DNA from: Pseudomonadota bacterium
GTDB lineage: Bacteria > Pseudomonadota > Gammaproteobacteria > Burkholderiales > Thiobacillaceae
DNA length: 30,643 bases
NCBI GenBank assembly: GCA_021836225.1
Contig: JAKBJA010000072.1
Span: forward strand, 1 to 30,643
Reading direction: 5' to 3'
The position numbers and the translations under genes are program-made. The notes beneath the pieces are model-generated. The model had not been told where the DNA came from. It did no database searches and saw only the letters and a program-made list of their open reading frames with translations. Shown here piece by piece: positions 8,104 to 15,894 of this stretch. Each line of letters starts with the position of its first letter. Positions within the stretch are counted from its first letter, which is position 1.

Positions 8104-9849
8104 CTACAGGCTGGCGCGGATCACTAGGTGCCAGCCCTTGTCCTGCCATGATTTGCTGGGATTCTGGATGCTCTCGTCGTCGAAGGCGTTGGCCCAGTAG
8201 AGTTCCGCGTGGACTCGCCGATCCGGATCGAAACGCAAACCGAGGCCCGCGCTCCTGATGGTCTGCGGTTGCGGGGTATCGCGGCCCTTGTACCAGGCGC
8301 CGCCGATGTCGACGAACGGCGCGACCTGCAATAGCGGCGTCCCATCCTCGCGGCGCAGGACCGGCACACGCAGTTCGAGCGATGTGGCATAACCTTGGTC
8401 GCGCACGAGTTGGTTGGTCCGATAGCCGCGCACGGTCCGCAGTCCGCCAACCGAAAACTGCTCGAGCGGCAACAGCGGCTGGGAACTCAACTGTCCATCG
8501 AAGCGGAAGAGGAGCTGGGTGCCGCTTTCGCCGAGCCGGCGCACATACTGGAACTGTCCGAGCCAGGCCAGAAATTCGCCGTTCGGCAGTTCGTCCCCCA
8601 TGTTGGTCGAATCGAAGGCGTCGATTCCCCAACTGAAGGTCGATCGCGCGGCGATGACCTGGCTGCGGTCACGGGCGACGTAATCCTGGATAAAGCGCAG
8701 CACGCTCACCTTGCTCAGGCCATCCGGCTCCACACCCGGCGAGAAGGAGAAGCCCTCGCCCAGGAGTTCCGTCTCGCTCCGTCGCAGATCGAATCCTGCG
8801 CCCACCCTCAACTGTTGCCGCGAGGTACGAAGCAGCGGATGGTTCAGGCGAAAACCGAGCGTGCTCGCCCGCGACTGGATATCGAGCGCGTTGAGTGGCT
8901 CTTCGACCACCTTTGCGCGCTCCCATTCCGCGAAGACATTGAGCGTCGTGTCGCTCGCGTTGAGCGGGATGCCGTAGTCGGCGAAGAGCTTCGTGTAGCC
9001 CTGCGCCTGCTCGATCTGGCCGGTCAGGATGTCACCCCGACCGGTAAGGCTGTAGAGCTGCCCGAACAGGACTGCGCGCGCATCGCCCAGCGCTGGTGAG
9101 AGATCGTTATCGACCATGGCCGAGAGGCTGCCTCTCGGCCCCTCCTCGACCCGAGCCAGCAGCCGTGCTTCCCCTGGCTGGTCAGCAGGCAAGAGTTCGG
9201 CATTGATGCGCTTGATGAACGGCCCTTGCAGAAGAATCTGCAACTGGTCCTGCAGCGCGACAGCGTTAAGTGGAGGTCCAGCGCCCAAGGCCAGCCTGTC
9301 GCTGACGTAGTCGGGACGCAGCCGCTTGGTCCCCGTGACCGTGACCTCGACCAGCGCGCCCTCGACAATGCGGTATTCGATGACGCCATCCACCACCTTT
9401 TGGTCAGGAAGCACCGCCCCCGAGTTGATGTAGCCCGCGTTGACGTATTTCAGCGTGAGCGCCTGACGCAGTGCGGCCAGATCCTCATCGGTGACCTCCC
9501 GTCCAACGTAAGGTGCGGTAACCCGGGCAAGCTCCTCATCGCTGAACACCGTGTTGTCGGTCACCCGGATCGCGCGCACGAAGGTCCGGGGTATCCTTCC
9601 CGGGCGCGGCGCAGCGGCAGGCGCCGGGGGCGGCACCCGCAGGATTTCCGGCCGTTCGCCTGGTTGCTCGAGTTGAGGCTTGCGCAGGTCGTCACTTGGA
9701 GAAGTCGGCGGACCAAAGTCCTGGGCGTAGAGCCAGGCCGGTGCCAGCAGCAGGGTGGCCAGGACATGGACAGCTGACACCCCGGGTGTCCACCAGGCGT
9801 CCGGAAGCCAACGTCCCCTGGCGCGATGCTGCAACGTGCACGCGTTCAT
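8104..9849 (-). CDS. ShlB/FhaC/HecB-family two-partner secretion transporter (TpsB)
   Basis: The product has 581 residues. The ATG at 9849 is chosen because AGAAGGGAAGCAAGG precedes it and a signal peptide ending about residue 42 (WLYAQ) follows; the frame extends further upstream. After a Pro-rich linker (about 45-86), two POTRA domains are seen (about 87-163 and 164-236). A 16-strand-type outer-membrane barrel then runs to the end, with the family motif VRGY in TVRGYRTNQLV. Such proteins recognise the TPS domain of their partner in the periplasm and thread it through the barrel. The partner gene lies 103 bases upstream on the same strand. One oddity is that the last residue is Leu; outer-membrane barrels usually end in Phe or Trp. 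Confidence 0.92.
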   Translation of the reverse strand: MNACTLQHRARGRWLPDAWWTPGVSAVHVLATLLLAPAWLYAQDFGPPTSPSDDLRKPQLEQPGERPEILRVPPPAPAAAPRPGRIPRTFVRAIRVTDNTVFSDEELARVTAPYVGREVTDEDLAALRQALTLKYVNAGYINSGAVLPDQKVVDGVIEYRIVEGALVEVTVTGTKRLRPDYVSDRLALGAGPPLNAVALQDQLQILLQGPFIKRINAELLPADQPGEARLLARVEEGPRGSLSAMVDNDLSPALGDARAVLFGQLYSLTGRGDILTGQIEQAQGYTKLFADYGIPLNASDTTLNVFAEWERAKVVEEPLNALDIQSRASTLGFRLNHPLLRTSRQQLRVGAGFDLRRSETELLGEGFSFSPGVEPDGLSKVSVLRFIQDYVARDRSQVIAARSTFSWGIDAFDSTNMGDELPNGEFLAWLGQFQYVRRLGESGTQLLFRFDGQLSSQPLLPLEQFSVGGLRTVRGYRTNQLVRDQGYATSLELRVPVLRREDGTPLLQVAPFVDIGGAWYKGRDTPQPQTIRSAGLGLRFDPDRRVHAELYWANAFDDESIQNPSKSWQDKGWHLVIRASL

Positions 9850-9952
9850 GTCCTTGCTTCCCTTCTGCTTCCTGGAATGTGACCGGGGACATCGCGTTCG
9901 GCAAGCAGGCACGCCCCCCCTGGTTGCTGGCGGAACATCGTGGCTGATCGGA

Positions 9953-12562
9953 TCAACGCCGACATTCAGAACTCGCCGCGTAGGCGAGCAGTACAGGTTT
10001 GGAGAGGTCAGATATCGCGCCGCCCGACTGACTTAGCGGCACGGTCCCTAAACCGCCTGTGCCTGGCGTCTTGTCGAGAGCCAGGCTGGGCAGATAGTCG
10101 TCCGGGGCGGATGGCAGCCCGCCACGCCCGACCTCGACCAGGCTGGAGAGACCCGCCCGCGCTGCGCCGCAGCCCGCCTGCAAGAGTCTCGCGGCATCGA
10201 GGAAAGAGGCGGGGAGGACGGCGAGATCGGCACTCACGTCCGAGTCGGGCGCCTCGATGTTCACCGAGCCGTCGATGCCGAGTGCCGACGAGGCCGAGAT
10301 CACCGTCGCGGGATCGGAGATCAGCTGACCGGCGATGATATTGATGTTGCCGCCCGGCCCGCCGAAAGCGTTGGCGACGATCTGGCTGTTCTGGAGGACC
10401 ATGAACTGGGGGTCGATGAAGATGTTGCCGCCGCCGCCCACGCCGCTTTCCACCGAGGTGGTGATACGGCTGTCGATCAGGTGGATCAGGCGTGGGGCAG
10501 TGATGGTGATGTTGCCGCCGTCGGAGTCCGTAGCCTGGGTCATGATGCTTCCGCCACGCAGATTCAGACTATCGCCGAGTTCAATCCTGACATCGCCAGC
10601 CAGACCGCTACCCAGGCTGCTTGACGAGATTGTGGCCCCGTCGCTCACGGTGAGACTCCATGCGCGCACGCTCACGTCGCCGCCAGCGCCGGCCCCGCGC
10701 GTCTCGGCGAGCAGGCCGCTGGGGTATCCGCTCGCGGTGGCACCGGAGATCGTCACGCTACCGGTCGCATCGACGCCCACGCTGCCCGCTGCCCCGTTGC
10801 CGACTACCAGTTCGCCGGTGAACTCATCGAAACCGCCGCTGAAGCTGCGAATCTGTGCGCCGTTCATGAGCCGCAGTTCCCCGACATTCACGTGGATAGC
10901 GCCGGCATCGCCGTCGCCGACAGTGGTCGAGTCGATCACCCCACCGTCTACCAGCAACAGCGGGGTGGTGATGTTCAGCGCGCCGGCATTGCCCGCGTCG
11001 CCGACATCGGCATCGGTGGCGACCGTCGCGCTGAAAATGCCGCTGAGCTCGCCGCTGACCGAGATCCGCTCGTCGGCAACAATGTTCACGTCGCCCGCAT
11101 CACCGAAGCCGCCGGTGGAGGAACTGATCCGCGCTCCGTCGCGCATCTCAAGGGTACGGGTGTGCAGGGTCAGGTTACCGGCCTCGCCGCCTTCCGTTTC
11201 GGTCGACAGGCTGAGCGTCACGTCACCCGTGCCGGTGGCCAGGACACTGTCGGCGTCGATGGACAGGTTTCCGCCCGTGCCCGGACCGTAATTTACTGTG
11301 CCGACGATACCCCCGTTCAAAACCTGCAAGCTCCCGGTGTCGATAGTCAGTGACGCGCCCGCGCCGTCACCGGAGTTTTCGGCTTTGATGCCGGTGAATT
11401 CCCCGAGGCCCAGGCCCCGCACCACGATGGCGTCGGTGTGAATGTGGATGTCTCCCGCCGGACCGGAGCCGTAGCTCTCGCTGAGGACAAACGAGCCGTC
11501 GCTCACCCCGAGCGTGCCGCCGACGTCCAGATTGATCGCGGGGCCGGCACCGAGGCCACCGTAGCTGCCGGCAAGGATCACGGAGATGACCCCCGTCTCC
11601 GGGTCGGTCTCGGCGCTCAGGTCGCCGCGCACGGCGATGTCGATCACCCCACCGTCGTTATCGCCGAAAGTCTGGGCCAACAGGCCGCCCGGGGAGAGGG
11701 TCAGTTGCCCGCCGCGGATGTAGATGGAGCCAGCGCCGGTGCCGGTGGGCCCGTCGCCCACATCGATGAAGCTCCCGCCCGAGAGCCGGATCTGCCCCAG
11801 GGATGGGAAGCCACTCAGGTCGACCGCGCCCGCACCCAAGATTGCATCGCCGGCGGAAGCTACGCTCGCCAGGCTAACCGTCGCACCTGGCGCGAGAATG
11901 GCCGCATAGCCGAAAGCCCCGTCATGAATGTCGATGTCGCCCGCCACCAGGGCAAAGGTCTTGCCCGGTGGCACGGGCGAGGGTGTATAGGGGTCGCCAA
12001 GCCACGGCCCGTTCAGCTCGATGGGTGCCGGGCTGGCGGTGAGGAAGCCGAAGGCCACCGGGTCGGCCGTGGTCAGGACACTGTTCTGGGCCGGATCGGC
12101 GTAGAAACTGCCGCCGTCGGCGAGTCGGACGACGTCTGCCGTGCCCAGATAGACCGAGCCGGTGGCGTCGATCGAGCCGTACTCACCGAAGATCACCCCA
12201 TTGGGATTGATGAAGTAGAAGTTGGCGCCGGGGATGGCCAGCGACACCGGCCCATCAATGACGCTGGCCTTGAGTCCGGTCAGGTCGCTGGTTCCGCCCG
12301 TGACCCGGGAAATGACGTTGCGGATGGTGTCCGGGCCGGAGAAAACGACGCTCTCGCCGGTCAGGACGTTGAAGACGCTGAAGCTGTGGAAGAGGTTGCC
12401 GCCACGGGACTCGCCCAGGTTCGCCGTGATCGCGATGTTCCCGTCCAGCCGCGTGCCGGGGCCATCCAGCACGACCTCAGCGTGGACGCCACCCGCGGCG
12501 AGCGCCGCCGCCAGAGTCCAGCCGTGGATGAACCGCTTCGTGAACGAATCCGTAGCCACCAC
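9953..12562 (-). CDS. Filamentous haemagglutinin-type TPS exoprotein (TpsA)
   Basis: The product has 869 residues from the GTG at 12562; the GTG at 12559 is an alternative. A signal peptide ends near residue 28 (GGVHA). The TPS secretion domain follows, with the hallmark INPNGVIFG at 118-126. Residues of about 180-790 are Gly/Asp/Ser-rich repeats (GGNI, GDAG, LTVSDGA) typical of a right-handed beta-helix. The C-terminus has a compact conserved-looking block: Cys798, then GRGGLP at 812-817, then a second cysteine three residues from the end (Cys867). No toxin or CDI-type domain is seen. The protein is expected on the cell surface or released, exported by the TpsB encoded next. Function may be adhesion or matrix formation; this is inferred from family and context. 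Confidence 0.9.
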   Translation of the reverse strand: MVATDSFTKRFIHGWTLAAALAAGGVHAEVVLDGPGTRLDGNIAITANLGESRGGNLFHSFSVFNVLTGESVVFSGPDTIRNVISRVTGGTSDLTGLKASVIDGPVSLAIPGANFYFINPNGVIFGEYGSIDATGSVYLGTADVVRLADGGSFYADPAQNSVLTTADPVAFGFLTASPAPIELNGPWLGDPYTPSPVPPGKTFALVAGDIDIHDGAFGYAAILAPGATVSLASVASAGDAILGAGAVDLSGFPSLGQIRLSGGSFIDVGDGPTGTGAGSIYIRGGQLTLSPGGLLAQTFGDNDGGVIDIAVRGDLSAETDPETGVISVILAGSYGGLGAGPAINLDVGGTLGVSDGSFVLSESYGSGPAGDIHIHTDAIVVRGLGLGEFTGIKAENSGDGAGASLTIDTGSLQVLNGGIVGTVNYGPGTGGNLSIDADSVLATGTGDVTLSLSTETEGGEAGNLTLHTRTLEMRDGARISSSTGGFGDAGDVNIVADERISVSGELSGIFSATVATDADVGDAGNAGALNITTPLLLVDGGVIDSTTVGDGDAGAIHVNVGELRLMNGAQIRSFSGGFDEFTGELVVGNGAAGSVGVDATGSVTISGATASGYPSGLLAETRGAGAGGDVSVRAWSLTVSDGATISSSSLGSGLAGDVRIELGDSLNLRGGSIMTQATDSDGGNITITAPRLIHLIDSRITTSVESGVGGGGNIFIDPQFMVLQNSQIVANAFGGPGGNINIIAGQLISDPATVISASSALGIDGSVNIEAPDSDVSADLAVLPASFLDAARLLQAGCGAARAGLSSLVEVGRGGLPSAPDDYLPSLALDKTPGTGGLGTVPLSQSGGAISDLSKPVLLAYAASSECRR

Positions 12563-12607
12563 CAGCGCCCCTTCTCGATCCCCCGAGTGTCAATGAAGCT
12601 TAGTAAA

Positions 12608-12613
12608 TATTAC
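12608..12613 (-). promoter_or_regulatory. -10-like hexamer before tpsA
   Basis: On the minus strand TAATAT lies in a short AT-rich patch (12594-12613) about 45 bases before the tpsA start and immediately after the terminator of the upstream gene. No -35 is recognisable at normal spacing. Confidence 0.28.
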
Positions 12614-12619
12614 GGCAAG

Positions 12620-12654
12620 GGAAAACACCCCCCGGGCGGAAGGGCTCCGGAGGG
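12620..12654 (-). terminator. Rho-independent terminator after the PEP-CTERM gene
   Basis: On the minus strand an eight-base stem (12654-12647 with 12635-12628, one G-T pair) with an 11-base loop is followed by TGTTTT. It lies 31 bases past the PEP-CTERM stop codon and should separate that gene from tpsA, at least partly. Confidence 0.5.
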
Positions 12655-12685
12655 CGTCGCCTGGTCAGGACCGCAGAGGGGCCAA

Positions 12686-13450
12686 TCAGGCCAGGGCCCG
12701 GCGCGACAGGCCGAGACCGAGCAGGCCGAGGCCGAGGAGCGCGAGGGTGGCGGGTTCCGGAACGCTGGAGGCGGTCAGGCCGGTAATCGAGCCGCAGGGA
12801 ACCGGGTCGTTAGCTGGCCCACACGACTCATTCAGCCTGGTTCCGTCGAGGAACGGGTCGATTGCATAATCTAGCCAAGGGCCAAGATGTGCCAGGTCCT
12901 GAACAGCCGTTAAATCAAAGTTGTTGCACGTCAAAATGTTGTCGCAGTTCACCACCAACACCGTTGTTGTAAATGTTTCGATCACAGTGGTAAAAATTTC
13001 GAAGACATCACCGATTTGCGGTGTGTCTTCAGGTTGCAGGCTGCCGCTGTCGACGATGAGCCCGCCCTCATACGTCAACGTGCCCACCTGATGCTGGGCG
13101 CCGTCCCCTGCCGAAAACAGAAAGATCTGGTTGCCGTCAAAGTTCGAGAAGACACCTGCATCGAATGTGTCGCTCAATACGAGCCTCCAGTTACCGGCTT
13201 GGCCTGAAACGGGGTAACCATCGCCTGTAAAGGTACCGCTGAAAATAGCCTCGAAAGATAGGCTGGTGAAATCGTAATTGAGCGCGTCAGTGCCAGCGAC
13301 CAGCGCCAGATCGAGGTTAAGCGGCCGATAGGTCCCGGTCACCGTCGTAGTGCCGCTCCTCGCAGTACTCGGATAGGCGGCCGCGGTCTGGACCAGCACT
13401 GCGCTAAGAAAAATGGCCGCGAAGGCAGAAAAAAAAGCTCGCTGCATCAT
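12686..13450 (-). CDS. PEP-CTERM-sorted secreted protein
   Basis: The product has 254 residues. The start is the first of two ATGs at 13450 and 13447, with AGGAG eight bases before; an in-frame ATG at 13504 has no such site. A signal peptide ends near residue 23 (QTAAA). The body is Thr/Asp/Phe-rich and beta-looking, with one cluster of cysteines near residues 165-175. The C-terminus has the complete sorting signal: VPEP at 230-233, a Leu/Gly membrane segment, then Arg-Arg. PEP-CTERM proteins are handled by exosortase (EpsH/XrtA type) and are tied to exopolysaccharide and surface assembly. The exosortase itself is not in this window. No homologue was recognised for the body. It is transcribed in the same direction as tpsA-tpsB but followed by a likely terminator. 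Confidence 0.85.
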   Translation of the reverse strand: MMQRAFFSAFAAIFLSAVLVQTAAAYPSTARSGTTTVTGTYRPLNLDLALVAGTDALNYDFTSLSFEAIFSGTFTGDGYPVSGQAGNWRLVLSDTFDAGVFSNFDGNQIFLFSAGDGAQHQVGTLTYEGGLIVDSGSLQPEDTPQIGDVFEIFTTVIETFTTTVLVVNCDNILTCNNFDLTAVQDLAHLGPWLDYAIDPFLDGTRLNESCGPANDPVPCGSITGLTASSVPEPATLALLGLGLLGLGLSRRALA

Positions 13451-13513
13451 GATTGCATCTCCTGACACAAGGGATAAAAAGCACAGCAACTCAGTATTCG
13501 GCATCGAAGCAAT

Positions 13514-13547
13514 TTTTATGCTATAAAACAAATCCCTTACAAAACAA
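13514..13547 (-). promoter_or_regulatory. Promoter candidate of the PEP-CTERM gene, with small inverted repeat
   Basis: On the minus strand TTGTTT (13547-13542) and TATAGC (13525-13520) are 16 bases apart, and TTGTAA (13542-13537) with ATAAAA (13519-13514) 17 apart. The inverted repeat TTTTAT-GCT-ATAAAA (13514-13528) overlaps both -10 choices and might bind a regulator. The leader would be about 60 bases. Confidence 0.33.
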
Positions 13548-13810
13548 CATGTTGATTTGCAAACATAGAGTTAGGAAGGGAGAACTGTAAAATTTTCCGA
13601 CACCTCAAGGTCCGCATTGCCTAACCTTGTCCAGACACCGAACAGGAGGCGACAGGAATTTCGCGGCGCGGATAGCAGGCAAGATCGGTAACGCTCGACT
13701 GTCGCTGCAAGCCCCCGGGTGAGGGCTCGTCGGTCCGGTCCCGGGTCATTGGCGCGCCCCGAGGGCAAGCCAGATTCGCGTGCTATTCTCAGCGCGGCAT
13801 ACCCTACTGC

Positions 13811-13826
13811 GGCCAGCATGCTGGCC
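13811..13826. promoter_or_regulatory. Perfect 16-bp palindrome before the cyclase gene
   Basis: GGCCAGCATGCTGGCC is its own reverse complement and ends 23 bases before the GTG start of the cyclase. It could be an operator, or a six-base stem with a four-base loop in the mRNA leader that affects translation. Confidence 0.35.
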
Positions 13827-13849
13827 CCTCGCGCCCACAACGGACTGAC

Positions 13850-15817
13850 GTGACATCGCCCTCCCCTTCCCTCACCGCCTGGCTCCGCCACCCGAGCATC
13901 GTTTGGCTCGGCATCGGGTTTGCGGCCTTCCTCCTGATAGCGGGGCTACGCCTCCTCGGGGCGTTGCAGGCGATGGAGCTGACCACCTACGACCTTTACC
14001 TCAAGCTGCGTCCGGACAGCGGCTGGAAGGAGGATCGGGTCGTCGTGGTCCTGGTCAACGACGAGGATATCCGCCGGGTCGGGCAGTGGCCGCTCTCGGA
14101 CGACACCCTGTCGCGAGTCATCGAGACCCTGGTCGAGGCCCGGCCACGCGCCGTCGGCGTGGATCTCTACCGGGACCTGCCGGTTCAGCCGGGGACGGAT
14201 CGTTTCGAACAGCTTCTTGCTTCGGCCGAGCAGGTCTTTTTCGTCATGAAATTCGGCGGACACGATGCCGCGCGCGTGTCGCCGCCACGCGCGCTCGCCG
14301 ACACGGAGCGGGTCGGCTTCTCGGATCTGCTGATCGATCCCGGCGGCTCGGTGCGCCGGGGGCTCCTGTTCCTCGACGATGGCGAGGCCGTCGGCTACTC
14401 CCTGGCGCTGCGGCTTGCTCTGGGCTATCTAGCCGAGCACAGCGTGGTCCCGGCCGCGGGGGAGCCCGACCCGAGCCACCTGCGCCTGGGGCCGGTTACC
14501 TTCCGTCCACTTGAGGCGGACGACGGCGCTTATGTCGGCGCCGACTCGGCGGGGTACCAGTTCCTTCTGGACTACAAGGGAGGCGCCACCCCGTTCCGGA
14601 CCTTTACCCTGTCCGACGTGCTCGAGGGGCGCCTGCCCGCCGGCGCGCTGCGAGACCGCATTGTCCTGATCGGCGTCTCGGCCGACAGTGTCAAGGACTT
14701 CTTTCTGACCCCCTATAGCCGCCGCGGCAAGGAATCGGTCGGCATGCCGGGGGTCCTGATCCACGCCCACACCGTGAGCCAGTTCCTGCGAGCGGGTCTG
14801 GCAGGCGAGCGACCGATGGACTTTCTGTCTGACTGGGCGGAGTACCTGGCCATGCTCCTGTGGGGGCTGGCCGGCGCGGGGACTGCGCTGCTGGTGCGAG
14901 CGCTCGTCCCTTTCTGGTTGATCGCTGCCCTGGAGACCCTGCTCCTGCTGGGGGGCACTTATGCCGCCTTCCTGGCCGGCTGGTGGCTGCCCGTGGTGCC
15001 GCTTGCCCTGGTGGGCATCAGCGGCGCCGGCCTCTCCATCGCCTATCTCTCAAGCCATGAGCGGACCGAGCGGCGCTACCTGATGGACATCTTCGCCAGG
15101 CAGGTTTCGCCCGACGTCGCCGAGGAGATGTGGCGCGAGCGGGACAAGTTCCTCCAGGGCGGGCGGCTCGAGCCGCGGCTCCTGACGGCCAGCATCCTGT
15201 TCACCGACCTGCACAATTTCACCCCTGTCGCCGAGCGGCTTTCGCCGTCGGAGCTGATGGAATGGCTTAACCGCTACATGGACGCCATGGCAGGGCTGGT
15301 GATGAGTCACGGCGGGGTGGTCGACGACTTTTTCGGGGACGCGATCAAGGCCAACTTCGGCGTGCCCATCGCCCACACGGAGCCGGCGGCAATCGACGAG
15401 GACGCTCGCCGGGCCGTGCATTGCGCCCTCGCCATGGGCGCGACGCTGGAGGAAATGAACCGGGAATGGGAGGCCGAGGGGTTGCCCCGGATCAGCATGC
15501 GGGTCGGCATCGCCACGGGCGAAGTCGTCGCGGGTTGCCTGGGCAGCACCCAGCGGATGAAGTTCACGACCCTCGGCGATGTCGTCAACACGGCCGCCCG
15601 GCTGGAAACCTACGGCAAGGACGATCCAAGCATCACCGCCGAGGACAGCACCTGCCGGGTGCTGATCTCCGAGGAAACGGCCCGTCGGCTCGGCGACGCC
15701 TATGTCGTCGAGGCAGTCGGCAGCCTGAAGCTCAAGGGCAAGGAAACACAGGTCACCGTCTACCGCGTGGCCGGGTCCGTGAATAAGGATAGGGAATCCG
15801 GGCAGCAGGTGGCGTGA
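13850..15817 (+). CDS. CHASE2 sensor-class III nucleotide cyclase
   Basis: The product has 655 residues from a GTG start. One membrane segment lies at about 16-38, an extracytoplasmic CHASE2 domain at about 40-320, three membrane helices at about 327-400, then a class III cyclase domain at about 445-640. Catalytic residues visible are the metal aspartates Asp453 (LFTDLHNF) and Asp497 (FFGDAIK), and the transition-state residues Asn580 and Arg584 (VVNTAARLE). The base-contact positions are unusual: the lysine four residues before the second metal aspartate, normal in adenylate cyclases, is Asp493, and the position seven before Asn580 is Thr573. Guanylate cyclases have Glu and Cys at these sites, so the product (cAMP, cGMP or other) is open. 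It faces the PEP-CTERM gene divergently and is followed by the DUF928 gene after 77 bases. Confidence 0.9.
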   Translation: MTSPSPSLTAWLRHPSIVWLGIGFAAFLLIAGLRLLGALQAMELTTYDLYLKLRPDSGWKEDRVVVVLVNDEDIRRVGQWPLSDDTLSRVIETLVEARPRAVGVDLYRDLPVQPGTDRFEQLLASAEQVFFVMKFGGHDAARVSPPRALADTERVGFSDLLIDPGGSVRRGLLFLDDGEAVGYSLALRLALGYLAEHSVVPAAGEPDPSHLRLGPVTFRPLEADDGAYVGADSAGYQFLLDYKGGATPFRTFTLSDVLEGRLPAGALRDRIVLIGVSADSVKDFFLTPYSRRGKESVGMPGVLIHAHTVSQFLRAGLAGERPMDFLSDWAEYLAMLLWGLAGAGTALLVRALVPFWLIAALETLLLLGGTYAAFLAGWWLPVVPLALVGISGAGLSIAYLSSHERTERRYLMDIFARQVSPDVAEEMWRERDKFLQGGRLEPRLLTASILFTDLHNFTPVAERLSPSELMEWLNRYMDAMAGLVMSHGGVVDDFFGDAIKANFGVPIAHTEPAAIDEDARRAVHCALAMGATLEEMNREWEAEGLPRISMRVGIATGEVVAGCLGSTQRMKFTTLGDVVNTAARLETYGKDDPSITAEDSTCRVLISEETARRLGDAYVVEAVGSLKLKGKETQVTVYRVAGSVNKDRESGQQVA

Positions 15818-15894
15818 CCCTGGGTAACCCGCTCGATTTATCCTAAGCTGTGATAAGCGTACAAACAGCCCTGATTTCTAGTAGGAGATCTGCC

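Larger units (their letters stand above)
13451..13849. other. Divergent intergenic region without a supported gene
   Basis: This 399-base gap separates the PEP-CTERM gene (minus) and the cyclase gene (plus). It holds the Shine-Dalgarno and promoter candidate of the former, a 10-base palindrome CAACATGTTG at 13545-13554, and a 16-base palindrome close to the cyclase start. An open frame on the minus strand here has no start signal and no recognisable product. Confidence 0.5.

Noticed and set aside
7364..8632. 422-codon open frame on the minus strand across the CHAT and tpsB ends
   Set aside because: It overlaps two genes with clear domains and has no recognisable product.
9953..12562. Repeated short words in tpsA considered as a DNA repeat array or CRISPR
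   Set aside because: They are irregular, coding repeats of the beta-helix, without constant spacers.
9953..12562. TpsA considered as a contact-dependent inhibition toxin (CdiA-like)
   Set aside because: It is short, lacks a VENN-type boundary and toxin domain, and no small immunity gene follows.
11438..12874. Long open frame on the plus strand opposite tpsA
   Set aside because: It is the antisense of the Gly/Asp-rich repeats in a GC-rich gene; the composition is unnatural and no domain is recognisable.
13451..13560. Possible sigma-54 (PrsK/PrsR-type) promoter expected before PEP-CTERM genes
   Set aside because: No GGCAC-N5-TTGC pattern was found on the minus strand in this region.
13571..13891. 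106-codon open frame on the minus strand overlapping the cyclase start
   Set aside because: No Shine-Dalgarno, arginine-rich odd composition, and overlap with a well-supported gene.
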